A stretch of 64,000 nt of DNA from Dehalococcoidia bacterium (GCA_022827095.1 JAJDTP010000025.1:62001-126000); one strand, 5' to 3'. Numbered from the stretch's first letter, positions 52,624 through 61,554 are shown. Program-made: numbers and translations. Notes: generated by a model not told the origin, from the letters alone.

Positions 52624-53331
52624 TCATGCCTGTGATCGTTCGCCGCGCAGTTGGTGGAGCTGGCTTTCGAGTTCCTCGACCCTGGATTCGGCCCGGATGC
52701 GGGCTTCGCGTTCGGAGGACAGAGTGGTGATGTGCTGGCCGGTGGCAGGATCATGCCAACCCAGTAGTCCGTTTGTCCACCTCAGGTACAGGTTGAGCAC
52801 GGTGCTCCGGCCCTGAAGACTGCCGTCTGGCAATTCGTCAATCGGGACGGGCACATATTCGCCTTCCACCAGACGGTCCCCGGCCAGGCGGGCCCCGTGG
52901 GATCTCCCAGTTTCGTCAAACCGCCAGTACTCCGGTATGCCCAGCTGGGCGTAGATGATGCGCTTATCGATGGTGTCCCGCCGTCCGGTGGAGCGAGAGG
53001 CTACCTCCAGCACAAAGTCCGGAGGCTTCCCCTGCTCCGATATTACGTATCCGTTGCGGGCCACGTACGCGGTGGGGTCAGCGTCGAAGGCCACCATAAG
53101 ATCAGGGTAGGGCACGTCGGTCATGTCTGCCAGTTCAGCAGGTGCAACCGACGTAATGTACAAGTCGCCGCCGATGATGGTGGTTTCGGGATTGCCCAAG
53201 TGTTGAGCCAGGAAGTGAGCGCTGCCGGTGATGGACAGGTGGCGGGAGGCGGTCATTCTTTCGTCCGGAGTCTTGGGCGGTTCCGGTAGCTGGTATGCAG
53301 ATGGGGATTTTGGCGTTTTGGCGGTGGTCAT
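52624..53331 (-). CDS. Uma2 family restriction endonuclease-fold protein
   Basis: The 235-residue Uma2/DUF820 protein has ITSVAPAELADMTDVPYPDL, PDLMVAFDADPTAY with the core Asp, PPDFVLEVASRSTGRRDTID with the Glu, and YAQLGIPEYWRFDETGRSHG. The C-terminal SSEREARIRAESRVEELESQ is coiled-coil-like. It is the same length as the 23101 protein. ATG 53331 follows GAGGTTCAGC, so the longer frame from 53616 is not used. Function in cells is unknown. Confidence 0.86.
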   Translation of the reverse strand: MTTAKTPKSPSAYQLPEPPKTPDERMTASRHLSITGSAHFLAQHLGNPETTIIGGDLYITSVAPAELADMTDVPYPDLMVAFDADPTAYVARNGYVISEQGKPPDFVLEVASRSTGRRDTIDKRIIYAQLGIPEYWRFDETGRSHGARLAGDRLVEGEYVPVPIDELPDGSLQGRSTVLNLYLRWTNGLLGWHDPATGQHITTLSSEREARIRAESRVEELESQLHQLRGERSQA

Positions 53332-53602
53332 GCTGAACCTCGCCGGGGCGGGCCGGCGTCGTATCTCGGGGCGCGGATGTAGATCTGCTGGATTATACCT
53401 GTTGCGGGTCCGGCCGCGTGAGATGTTCATGACGACCAATCGGATGTCGGTGGTGAAGCGCCACAGTGCATGGACCAACATGGATGTCCGCAGCAATTTG
53501 CCTGGGCTTGTTATCGTGACGGCGAGTTCGCCGCCCGCTGGCCCGCTAGTGGTATATTCGTGCTCACGGAAAGGAGCGATTTCCCGCGCAAGGAGGACTG
53601 AC

Positions 53603-54598
53603 ATGGCCGGAACCAAGAGAATCTACGTGGGAATGCACGACGGAGTATGCACCGTGTCCAGCGACGACGGTGGCAAGACCTGGAAACAGGGACCAGTGAC
53701 GGCTTTGGAGCACGCGGCGGCGCGCCTCAGCGCCAGCCCGGTGGCGCCGTCGCGGGCGTACCTGGCCGCCTACGAGGCGGGGGTGTACCGGACGGACGAC
53801 GGCGGAATGACGTGGGAACACCTGGGTGCGTACCCGACCGATTACGCGCACAGTGTGCTGGCCCATCCCGATGACGCCGACTCCGTGTATGTCGGCAGCG
53901 AGCCGGCGGAGATCTGGCGTTCGGCCGACTGTGGGGCGACCTGGGACGAGTTCGACGCATTCCGCGCGGTGCCTGAGGCAACCCAATGGGGGTTCCATGC
54001 GCCGACACGTGATTCGCATGTGCGCGACCTGCGGGCGGCGCCGGGTTCGGTGAACGACCTTTACGCCGGTATCGAGGTGGGAGGAATGGTGCGTTCGGGG
54101 GACGGCGGCTCCAGCTGGAAGCAGTTGTCCGGCCTGAACGATGACATCCACTGCGTCAACCTGAGCGCGGACCGGGCCGACCGGCTCTACGTGGCGACGG
54201 CGGTGGCGCCCTATCGCTCGGATGACGGGGGCGAGACCTGGGAGATGATCAATGACGGTCTGGACCGGCGGTACACTTTGCACATCTCGGCCGCGCCCGA
54301 CGACGCGGACCTGGTGCTGGTGACCGTTTCCGAGAACGCGCGGCGCGGGAGTCCCAAGTTCTACCGATCGACCGACGCTGGGCGTAGCTGGGAACTGGTC
54401 CAGGGGGTCGGCGAGGGTGACGAGCCGACTGACATGATGGTGGCTTTTGAGTGGGACCCGCAGGAGCCGAACACGGTTTACGGCGGGACCGACGGCGGAA
54501 AGCTGTACCGCAGCGGCGACCGGGGCGTCACCTGGGAGCCGTTGCCCATTGAGGTGGGCACCGTGGCCGTCGGCGCGCTGGCGGTGGCGAACGCATAA
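53603..54598 (+). CDS. Sortilin/BNR-type beta-propeller protein
   Basis: The 331-residue protein is made of Asp-box (BNR) repeats: VSSDDGGKTWKQGPVTALE, RTDDGGMTWEHLGAYPTD, RSADCGATWDEFD, RSGDGGSSWKQLSGLNDD, RSDDGGETWEMINDG and RSTDAGRSWELVQG. This is a seven-bladed propeller as in sortilin/VPS10-like and sialidase-like proteins. No signal peptide or catalytic site is apparent, so it may be a binding protein. ATG 53603 follows CAAGGAGGACTGAC. Confidence 0.88.
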   Translation: MAGTKRIYVGMHDGVCTVSSDDGGKTWKQGPVTALEHAAARLSASPVAPSRAYLAAYEAGVYRTDDGGMTWEHLGAYPTDYAHSVLAHPDDADSVYVGSEPAEIWRSADCGATWDEFDAFRAVPEATQWGFHAPTRDSHVRDLRAAPGSVNDLYAGIEVGGMVRSGDGGSSWKQLSGLNDDIHCVNLSADRADRLYVATAVAPYRSDDGGETWEMINDGLDRRYTLHISAAPDDADLVLVTVSENARRGSPKFYRSTDAGRSWELVQGVGEGDEPTDMMVAFEWDPQEPNTVYGGTDGGKLYRSGDRGVTWEPLPIEVGTVAVGALAVANA

Positions 54599-54612
54599 TC
54601 CGGAGGCGGACA

Positions 54613-54635
54613 CGGGCCGTGTTATCATCGGCCCG
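54613..54635 (+). terminator. Hairpin after propeller gene
   Basis: A 7-bp stem CGGGCCG/CGGCCCG with a 9-nt loop, 15 nt past the stop. A modest candidate. Confidence 0.4.
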
Positions 54636-54675
54636 ATAACCCCCGAACGAGTAACGGTTTAGAGTTGCGGGAAGT

Positions 54676-54784
54676 GTCATTGCGAGCGAAGCGCGGCAAT
54701 CCCGTTGGCGCAAGGGAGTCCTTTAGGGCAGACGTTGCTGCTACGGTGGCGAGATTGCCACGGCGCAAGCGCCTCGCAATGACA
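54676..54784. repeat. Dispersed palindromic repeat, copy D
   Basis: GTCATTGCGAGCGAAGCGCG at one end and CAAGCGCCTCGCAATGAC at the other form inverted arms. The middle has GCGAGATTGCCACGG. Confidence 0.75.
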
Positions 54785-54838
54785 GCCTCCTGAATTGTGA
54801 ACAGTTACCCGAACGACACCGGAGCCGGAGGTAAGATC

Positions 54839-55855
54839 ATGCCGCCGAGTGGCAACGAATGGCTGGCCCTGACGACGGAACCCATACTGGAACCCGAACT
54901 CCCAATCTGCGACCCGCACCATCATTTCTGGGTGCAGCGTCCAGAGCCGGTGGACTACCAGCAATATCTGCTGCCGGACCTGGCAGCCGACATCAACAGC
55001 GGACACAACGTGCGGTCCACGGTGTTCGTGGAGGCGCGCTCCGAGTACCGGACCGACGGGCCTGAAGAGATGCGCCCCGTGGGCGAGGTGGAATTCGTCC
55101 AGGCTATTGCCGACGAGAGTGCGACCGGTGCCCACGGTGAAGGCCGGGCGGCCGCGGCGATCATCGGGCGGGCCGACCTGAAGATGGGCGAGGGTGTCCG
55201 GCCGGTACTGGAAGCGCTACAGGCGGCGAGCCCGAACCGCTTCCGCGGTATCAGGCACTCGGTGGGTTGGGATCCCCATCCGGACGTGGAGAACCGGGAG
55301 GTGGAGGGTCTGCTGCACCGCGACGACTATCTGGCCGGCGCGCGGGTCCTGCAGGACATGGGACTGATCCTCGAGACCTCGGTCTACTTCCCTCAATTGC
55401 CGGAACTGGCCGACTTTGCTCGCCGCGTCCCTGAGCTGACCATCGTGCTCAACCACATCGGCGGCATGATGCGCACCGGGCCCTTCGCCAACCGGGACTA
55501 CGAGGTCATCCCCCAATGGCGCAGCGGCATCGAAGCGGTGGGCGCGGAACCCAACATCATCATGAAGCTGGGCGGGATCGGGATGCCGCGCATCGGCTTT
55601 GACTGGCACACCCGGGAGACGCCCGTGGGTTCCGAAGAAATCGCGGATTCCGTGGGTGACTGGATGCGACACTGCCTGGACAGTTTCGGACCGGATCGCT
55701 GCATGTTCGAGAGCAATTTCCCGGTGGACAAGGTGTCGTTCTCGTACCACGTGATGTACAACGGCTTCAAGCGGCTGTCCGAAGGATATTCGGCCTCGGA
55801 GCGCGCGGCGGCGTTCCACGACACCGCGGTGCGGGTCTACCGGATCGAGGCGTAG
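54839..55855 (+). CDS. Amidohydrolase family protein (PDC-hydrolase-like)
   Basis: The 338-residue TIM-barrel metal hydrolase belongs to the Amidohydro_2 group that includes 2-pyrone-4,6-dicarboxylate lactonase. It shows PICDPHHHFWVQ at the N-terminus, GIRHSVGWDPHPDVENREVE, ELTIVLNHIGG (metal His) and a C-terminal DRCMFESNFPVDKV with the catalytic-type Asp. It likely opens a lactone or hydrolyses an amide from an aromatic-type pathway. ATG 54839 follows CCGGAGGTAAGATC. Confidence 0.88.
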   Translation: MPPSGNEWLALTTEPILEPELPICDPHHHFWVQRPEPVDYQQYLLPDLAADINSGHNVRSTVFVEARSEYRTDGPEEMRPVGEVEFVQAIADESATGAHGEGRAAAAIIGRADLKMGEGVRPVLEALQAASPNRFRGIRHSVGWDPHPDVENREVEGLLHRDDYLAGARVLQDMGLILETSVYFPQLPELADFARRVPELTIVLNHIGGMMRTGPFANRDYEVIPQWRSGIEAVGAEPNIIMKLGGIGMPRIGFDWHTRETPVGSEEIADSVGDWMRHCLDSFGPDRCMFESNFPVDKVSFSYHVMYNGFKRLSEGYSASERAAAFHDTAVRVYRIEA

Positions 55856-55936
55856 GCGCGACTTCCGCGATCGATCATTGTCAAACAGGGGCGTCCACCA
55901 TGGGCGCCCCAACTCAAAACCGAAAGGAGGCTTGCC

Positions 55937-57085
55937 ATGGAGCCCTTTGAAATTGCGATCAGCGACGAGGTGCTGGAGGATCTGCGCCGGCGCCTGCAAC
56001 ACACCAGGTGGCCGGACGAGATGCCCGGCTCGGGGTGGGAGTACGGCTCCAATCTGGATTACATCAAGGAACTGGTGGAGTATTGGCGCACGGATTTCGA
56101 CTGGCGCGCCCAGGAGAAGAAGCTCAACGAGTTCCACCACTACAAGTCGGAAGTGGACGGACTGAGCATCCACTTCATCAAGGAGAACGGCACCGGGCCG
56201 AACCCGATGCCGCTGGTGATCACCCACGGCTGGCCGAGCACGTTTTTCGAGATGACGAAGATCATCCCCTTGCTGGCGGACCCGGGCGGACACGGCGGCG
56301 ATCCGGCCGACTCCTTTGACGTGGTGGCGCCGTCGCTGCCGGGGTTCGGGTTCTCGCAGGCGTCCCAGGAACCGGGGATGCAGGTGCAGAAGGTAGCCGA
56401 CCTGTGGGCCAAGCTGATGACGGAGAACCTGGGCTACCCGAAGTTCGCCGCGCAGGGCGGGGACATCGGCGCGGGCGTCACGTCGCGGCTGGGATACGCC
56501 CACTCGGACAAGATGATCGGCGTGCACCTGACCTCCATCACGCGGCCGACGCCGTATCTCGGGCCGGGGTCCGCGCCGCTGACCGAGGCCGAGCAGGCGC
56601 ACTCGGACCAGCGAGAGCGATGGCAGCAAAGCGAGGGCGGGTACAGCCACATCCAGGGCACCAAGCCGCAGACGTTGTCCTACGGACTCAACGACTCCCC
56701 GGCCGGCCTGGCCGCCTGGATCGTGGAGAAGTACCGGACGTGGAGCGACTGCAACGGCGACGTGGAAAGCACTTACACCAAGGACGAGTTGCTGACCACG
56801 GTGACCATCTACTGGGTGACCAACACCATTGGGTCGTCGGTGCGGATGTACAAGGAAAACCAGAGTTCAGTGTGGGAGATGGCGGAAGGGGAGATAGTAC
56901 CCACGCCGGCGGGGATGGCGATGTTCCCGCAGGAGATCGCCAGGCCGCCCCGGGAGTGGGCTGAGCGATCATGGGACCTGCGCCGCTGGGTGGAGATGCC
57001 CCGGGGCGGCCACTTTGCCGCATTGGAGGAGCCGGAACTGCTGGCCCACGAGGTGCGGGAGTTCTTCCGCCCTTTCCGAGGCTAG
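55937..57085 (+). CDS. Epoxide hydrolase family protein
   Basis: The 382-residue alpha/beta-hydrolase has an N-terminal EHN domain (EVLEDLRRRLQHTRWPDEMP, then SGWEYGSNLDYIKELVEYW), oxyanion motif VITHGWPSTFFEMTKIIPLL, nucleophile Asp in AAQGGDIGAGVTSRLG, and the catalytic His in PRGGHFAALEEPE. It should hydrolyse an epoxide to a diol; related proteins act on juvenile-hormone-like or microbial epoxides. ATG 55937 follows AAAGGAGGCTTGCC. A hairpin follows the gene. Confidence 0.92.
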   Translation: MEPFEIAISDEVLEDLRRRLQHTRWPDEMPGSGWEYGSNLDYIKELVEYWRTDFDWRAQEKKLNEFHHYKSEVDGLSIHFIKENGTGPNPMPLVITHGWPSTFFEMTKIIPLLADPGGHGGDPADSFDVVAPSLPGFGFSQASQEPGMQVQKVADLWAKLMTENLGYPKFAAQGGDIGAGVTSRLGYAHSDKMIGVHLTSITRPTPYLGPGSAPLTEAEQAHSDQRERWQQSEGGYSHIQGTKPQTLSYGLNDSPAGLAAWIVEKYRTWSDCNGDVESTYTKDELLTTVTIYWVTNTIGSSVRMYKENQSSVWEMAEGEIVPTPAGMAMFPQEIARPPREWAERSWDLRRWVEMPRGGHFAALEEPELLAHEVREFFRPFRG

Positions 57086-57115
57086 CCACGGAGCAGAATA
57101 TCTGGTGACAAAGTG

Positions 57116-57137
57116 GGGGCGGATGTTCATCCGCCCC
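57116..57137 (+). terminator. Hairpin terminator after epoxide hydrolase
   Basis: A 9-bp perfect stem GGGGCGGAT/ATCCGCCCC with loop GTTC, 31 nt past the stop. Confidence 0.6.
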
Positions 57138-57174
57138 AAGGAATTCGCACCGACGGGCTTTGGAGTCTCTACGT

Positions 57175-57280
57175 TGGCGGCGAGATTGCCACGCTGTGCT
57201 CGCAATGACAGACGCTGTGCGGTGGCGGTTCCAGCGGCGGGATTGCCGCACCCGCATCAAGTGCTGGGTCGCAATGACAG
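57175..57280. repeat. Dispersed palindromic repeat, copy E
   Basis: Two related half units: GCGAGATTGCCACGCTGTGC with CTCGCAATGACA (to about 57210), and GCGGGATTGCCGCACCCGCA with TCGCAATGACAG (to 57280). Confidence 0.7.
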
Positions 57281-57295
57281 GTGGCTGGGCCGGAT

Positions 57296-58171
57296 TCAGC
57301 GGGTCAGGAACCTGATGATCTTGGGGTTGACCTCTTCGGGCCGTTCCTGGTGCATGAAGTGTCCGGTGCCGGGAATGATCACCTTTTCCAGACCGGCGGA
57401 GAAGTAGGAGTACATGCCGGAGCTGAGGAAGGACTCCAGCCGCCTGGGTCGGTCGCGAGTGCCGTGGAGAGCCAGGGTAGGAACGCGGATGGGGCCGGCC
57501 GAGATGACCGCCTGGTCGGCGCGCACCTGATCGTCCACCTGGGAGGCGTCGTAGCGGGCGCGATAGTAGCCCAGGGCGGCCTGGACGACGCCGGGCTTGC
57601 GGAAGGTCGCCCGGATGCTCTCCAAAGACTCGGCGGGAATGTCCCACTCTGGCGATGCCCAGCGCCACCACTCTTCCACGAAGGCGTAGTCGTTATGGGC
57701 AACGGCCTCCTCAGCATCGGGCCTCTGGAAGAAGAACCCGTGCCACGTGCCCTGGAGATACTGGAAATCCAGGCTGAGTTCGCGGTCCACGCGACCGGAG
57801 GCGATGGTCACCAGCTTGATGACTTTTTCGGGCGCGAGGGCGGTTGCTCCGACTACGGCGCCGGCTCCCCAGTCGTTGCCGATCAGGTAGGCGCGATCGG
57901 CTCCCAGCGCACCGATAAGCTCGACGGCATCGCGGGCCATCAGGGCGGAATGGTAGCGGCCGTCGGCTGGGGCCTCGGTGGGAGCATAGCCGCGCATGAA
58001 CGGGGCCACGGCGCGGAACCCGGCGGCCGCCAGGTCGGGCAGGAGGTGGCGGAAGGAGTAGGCGTGGTCGGGGAACCCGTGGAGGCAGATGGCCAGGGGG
58101 CCGTCGCCCATCTCAAGGTAGTGGAAGTTGATGCCGTTGGCGCGTACGCTGCCAGTGTTGAAGTCAGCCAT
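57296..58171 (-). CDS. Alpha/beta hydrolase, haloalkane-dehalogenase/epoxide-hydrolase-like
   Basis: The 291-residue hydrolase has oxyanion block LHGFPDHAYSFRHLLPDLAA, nucleophile elbow LIGNDWGAGAV with Asp as nucleophile, and catalytic His in IIPGTGHFMHQERPEEVN. An Asp nucleophile, rather than Ser, points to haloalkane/haloacetate dehalogenase or epoxide hydrolase chemistry. The C-terminal frame is complete. It is on the opposite strand to the epoxide hydrolase at 55937 and upstream of nothing else in its unit but follows an LLM gene by 33 nt. Confidence 0.9.
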   Translation of the reverse strand: MADFNTGSVRANGINFHYLEMGDGPLAICLHGFPDHAYSFRHLLPDLAAAGFRAVAPFMRGYAPTEAPADGRYHSALMARDAVELIGALGADRAYLIGNDWGAGAVVGATALAPEKVIKLVTIASGRVDRELSLDFQYLQGTWHGFFFQRPDAEEAVAHNDYAFVEEWWRWASPEWDIPAESLESIRATFRKPGVVQAALGYYRARYDASQVDDQVRADQAVISAGPIRVPTLALHGTRDRPRRLESFLSSGMYSYFSAGLEKVIIPGTGHFMHQERPEEVNPKIIRFLTR

Positions 58172-58204
58172 GATGCCTCATCGTTGGATAAAAATTCGTG
58201 CTGG

Positions 58205-59404
58205 TCAGAATTCGTGGATGCGGGGCAGGACCTCGCGGCCGAAGAGTTCGATTTCGGCCATCACGTCCTGGTGGTTGAGACCGGGTTGCTGGAAGGCGAG
58301 ATCGACGACGCCTACGCCGCACCGTTCGTGGTAGGCGCGGAGTTGTTCCGCGACGGTGTCGGGGCTGCCGATGAAGTTGAGCTGGGTCCGTGGGGCGCCG
58401 CCGGACGGCGGGGCAAACGCCGGCGCGTCGGGCGTCGGTGATAATCGTCCGGAGCGGGCGGCTTGCACCGCCTGGGCGAGGGAGCGGCCGATGTTCATCC
58501 CGCGGCCGCCGCCGGCGGCGTGCACCCGGTCGCGCAGGGCGTGGGCTTGTTCGTCGGTCTCGGCCAGGCAGATGCCGCCGCGATAGACGACGTCATCGGA
58601 GGTGGGCTGCCAGCCGGCTTCGTTGGACCAATGCCGGTAATCATCGACGACGCTGGCCATATCGTCGGGGCGCTCGTATGAGATGCCCAGCCCGAGGCGG
58701 CGGGACGCGGCAAACTGGACGGTGTCGGCGCTGCGGGTGGCCACGAGCAGCGGCGGCAGCGGGCGTTGCACCGGCCACGGCCAGACGGACACAGTGCGGT
58801 ACTGGTAGTAGCGGCCCTCCCAGGAGAAGGGCTCCGGCTCGGTGAGGGCCTTGAGGACGAGGTCCATGGCCTCGGTCAGACGTTCCCGGCCCTCCGATGG
58901 GTTGAGATCGTAAACCTGGTCCTCGCTGGGGGTGCCGCGCATGAACGCTGCCACCAGGCGGCCACCGGTGAGATTGTCCAGCATTCCGATTTCCTCGGCG
59001 ACGCGGACGGGGTTGTTGATGGGGAGCAGCTGGCCCAGCAGGGCGATCTTCGCAGTGCGGCAATGCTCGGCGACGGCGGCGGCCATCACCGCTGGATTTG
59101 GCGTGGTTCGGTTTCCAGAGTAGTGGTGCTCCGACAGGCTGATCCAGTCAAAGCCGAGGTCTTCAGCGAGTTCGCATTCTTCCATGCCTTCCTGGTAGGA
59201 ACGCAGGGAAACTTCGGGGTCGTGGAAGGCCGGGGGCACCGGCCAACCGGCCGGAAACCGGTCCCGCTCGGCGTAGCCCATGCAGCCGAAATACGAAGCT
59301 TTCACGTCGTTCCTGGAGTAGACGGGGAGTGTCTGGTGTCCGATTGCGGCGATGGTAGGCGGACGCACTGGGGTTGTCAACGCAGGGGGCTCATGCGTAT
59401 CCAC
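58205..59404 (-). CDS. LLM class flavin-dependent oxidoreductase
   Basis: The 399-residue luciferase-like monooxygenase shows GFDWISLSEHHYSGNRTTPN (the EHH block typical of FMN-dependent members), IALLGQLLPINNPVRVAEEI, GGRLVAAFMRGTPSEDQVYD and PLLVATRSADTVQFAASRRL. Extra N-terminal residues precede the barrel. The substrate is unknown. It is the first gene of a minus-strand pair with the alpha/beta hydrolase, suggesting oxidation followed by hydrolysis. Confidence 0.9.
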   Translation of the reverse strand: MDTHEPPALTTPVRPPTIAAIGHQTLPVYSRNDVKASYFGCMGYAERDRFPAGWPVPPAFHDPEVSLRSYQEGMEECELAEDLGFDWISLSEHHYSGNRTTPNPAVMAAAVAEHCRTAKIALLGQLLPINNPVRVAEEIGMLDNLTGGRLVAAFMRGTPSEDQVYDLNPSEGRERLTEAMDLVLKALTEPEPFSWEGRYYQYRTVSVWPWPVQRPLPPLLVATRSADTVQFAASRRLGLGISYERPDDMASVVDDYRHWSNEAGWQPTSDDVVYRGGICLAETDEQAHALRDRVHAAGGGRGMNIGRSLAQAVQAARSGRLSPTPDAPAFAPPSGGAPRTQLNFIGSPDTVAEQLRAYHERCGVGVVDLAFQQPGLNHQDVMAEIELFGREVLPRIHEF

Positions 59405-59484
59405 TTGAAACGGCGACCGGAGTGATTTTACATCGATGCACAGGATGTACAGGATTTGATTTTATTGTCAGCGTGCCGGATGCC

Positions 59485-59621
59485 CTCACGCCTACCCATT
59501 TTGTCATCGCGAGAAGCGCAGCGACGCGGCGATCTCGTTCAAGCGGGGGCATCCTTCGCCCTGACGGGATTGCCACGCTTCGCTCGCAATGACAAATCGG
59601 GCGAAACTGGGTACGCGTGAG
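59485..59621. repeat. Dispersed palindromic repeat, copy F
   Basis: The left arm CTCACGCCTACCCATTTTGT and right arm AAACTGGGTACGCGTGAG are near-inverted. Inside are GTCATCGCGAG and CTCGCAATGAC, plus CGCCCTGACGGGATTGCCAC shared with copies A and C. It is the best-preserved full-length copy. Confidence 0.8.
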
Positions 59622-59648
59622 CCTATTGACTGTGGTGGCGGGGTTCGC

Positions 59649-59676
59649 TTGACCGGGGTTTCTTCGGGGCTATACT
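59649..59676 (+). promoter_or_regulatory. Promoter of ThDP-enzyme gene
   Basis: TTGACC (59649-59654), a 16-bp spacer and TATACT (59671-59676). The predicted leader is about 140 nt. Confidence 0.55.
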
Positions 59677-59682
59677 GTCGCC

Positions 59683-59821
59683 AATCCGTCAGGCGAGATG
59701 GCAGGCGGTAGCAACAGGGACACGGATTGATGACCCTGACGCGTCCCAGGGAATCGTGTGAGCAGGGCAGGAATATCGGACGGCTTTACCGGTGTGAGCA
59801 CCGGCAACCAGGAGAGGCATT
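59683..59821 (+). promoter_or_regulatory. Long structured leader of ThDP-enzyme gene
   Basis: About 140 nt without a coding frame. A hairpin CCGGTG-TGAG-CACCGG (59789-59804) ends 6 nt before the ribosome site GGAGAGG (59811-59817). A second stem CAGGG/CCCTG lies earlier. No TPP, cobalamin or T-box signature was recognised. It could regulate translation. Confidence 0.35.
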
Positions 59822-61546
59822 ATGCAGACCAGAGAGATGACCGCCAGCGCGTCGCGCCTGATGGTCGAACAGATGGTGGCGTCGGGTGTCAAGTACGTTT
59901 TCAACAACTCGGGGTCGCGGGAAGCGCTGTTCTTCAATGAACTGCACGCGCGGTCGGACATCCACGGCATCCTCGGCCTGCACGAGGGCGCGGTGACGGC
60001 GATGGCTGGCGGATACACCCAGGCGAACCTGGCTCCCGGCGTGATGGTGGTCCACCTGGGCGCGGGGCTGGCGCAGGCGATGGGTCAGCTGATAAACGTG
60101 TGGACGGGCAGCCTGCCGGTGGTGGTGATCACCTTCGCAGGGGACACCGGCAGCTTCGCCGGCAAGATCAGCCTGGACGTGAGCCACAACGCCGGTCCGA
60201 CCGCAATCGCGGCGCCGATGATGAAGGCGAACTGGACGGTCATCGAGCCGGAGGGACTGCCGGCCGCCCTGGAACGGGCGTTGCGGGTGGCGATGACGCC
60301 GCCGGTGGGTCCGGTGCACCTGGCGGTGTACGACCGGCTGCTGGGGCCGGCCGAGCACACGGCGAACATAATCGACGGGCAGCTCCCCGAGATCCACGCC
60401 GGCTATCCGTCGGATGGCGACATTGAAGCGGTGGCGCGAGCGCTGCGGGACGCCCAGCGTCCGCTGCTGTACGTGGGCGACGGGGTATGGAAGAGCGGAG
60501 CTATCGCGGAGGTGACCGCATTGGCCGAGCGTTTCGGGGTGCCGGTGGTGGGCGACCCCAGGGCGGTCTCAATCAAGCACCCGCTGCACGCCGGCGGCCG
60601 TCGGTTGGAGCAGGCCCCGGACATCGACCCGGACCTGATCCTGTGCATTGGCGTGACACACAACGGCGCCGGCAACGCCAGCGACTACACCGCGTTCTTC
60701 GACGCCGAGCGGACCATCGCCATCGGCGCGGACGCCGAGAACCTGGAGAACATCCCTGGTCTGGACCTGGCAGTGCTCGCCGACGAGAAGCGGGCGGCGC
60801 AAGCCTTGCTGGATGCCACTGACGGTTCGTCCGACGATTTGTCCGACCGACGGAGCAGAGCCCGGGAAGAGGTGGCGGCGCTGCGGGCGCAGCGTCGGGA
60901 CGCCGCGTGGCGGGTGCCGGCGGAGCAGGGCAAGGTGAGAGCCGTTGCCCTGGGTGATGCGCTGGACCAGGCCTTGGAGAGCCGCGGCGGCGGGCTGGTG
61001 ACCATTGAGCAGTTTGCCGTGGCGCAGGATATTTTGGCAAACAACGACGAAGCGGGCCGGAACCAATACATCCGTCCGGCCGGCGGGTCGGAAGGATACG
61101 GCGTGGGCATGGCGATCGGGGCCAAGCTGGGCGCTCCGGACACGCCGGTGGTCGGCCTGGTGGGCGACGGATCGCTGTACTACTCCGATCATGCGCTGTG
61201 GACGGCGGCCAGCCACGGGGTACCGGTGCTTTACGTAATCTCCAACAACGGCGCTTACGGCATCGTCGCCAGCTCGTTTGCCAATGCCAACGCAAACATG
61301 CGCGAGACCGGAGAGTACCGGGGCGTGGTGCTGGACGGCATAGACCCGGTGAAACTGGCGGAGGGCTTTGGCGTCGAGGCGATGGACGCGACGGACGAGG
61401 CCAACATCGGCGACGCCATCGAGCACGGGCTGGGAGTCGTGGAGCGGGAGAAGCGGCCGTTCCTGCTGAACGTTCACCTGCCGCTGGGCCTGCCGGAGGG
61501 CGGGCGTCCCGGGGAGATTTACAACATGAGCGCGGGGCTTGGTTAG
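59822..61546 (+). CDS. Thiamine-diphosphate-dependent decarboxylase/lyase
   Basis: The 574-residue enzyme is in the acetolactate synthase/benzoylformate decarboxylase superfamily. It has an N-terminal ThDP pyrimidine domain with catalytic Glu in LGLHEGAVTAMAGGYTQA, a central domain, and the ThDP-binding motif GDGSLYYSDHALWTAASHGV followed by SNNGAYG. The N-terminus YVFNNSGSREALFFNELHAR resembles phosphonopyruvate/oxalyl-type members. It likely cleaves or carboligates a 2-oxo acid; the substrate is unknown. ATG 59822 follows GGAGAGGCATT. Confidence 0.9.
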   Translation: MQTREMTASASRLMVEQMVASGVKYVFNNSGSREALFFNELHARSDIHGILGLHEGAVTAMAGGYTQANLAPGVMVVHLGAGLAQAMGQLINVWTGSLPVVVITFAGDTGSFAGKISLDVSHNAGPTAIAAPMMKANWTVIEPEGLPAALERALRVAMTPPVGPVHLAVYDRLLGPAEHTANIIDGQLPEIHAGYPSDGDIEAVARALRDAQRPLLYVGDGVWKSGAIAEVTALAERFGVPVVGDPRAVSIKHPLHAGGRRLEQAPDIDPDLILCIGVTHNGAGNASDYTAFFDAERTIAIGADAENLENIPGLDLAVLADEKRAAQALLDATDGSSDDLSDRRSRAREEVAALRAQRRDAAWRVPAEQGKVRAVALGDALDQALESRGGGLVTIEQFAVAQDILANNDEAGRNQYIRPAGGSEGYGVGMAIGAKLGAPDTPVVGLVGDGSLYYSDHALWTAASHGVPVLYVISNNGAYGIVASSFANANANMRETGEYRGVVLDGIDPVKLAEGFGVEAMDATDEANIGDAIEHGLGVVEREKRPFLLNVHLPLGLPEGGRPGEIYNMSAGLG

Positions 61547-61554
61547 TCTGGAAA

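Noticed and set aside
22921-59621. CRISPR-like array from the repeated intergenic units
   Set aside because: Units are scattered between genes, are palindromic and have no regular spacers or cas genes.
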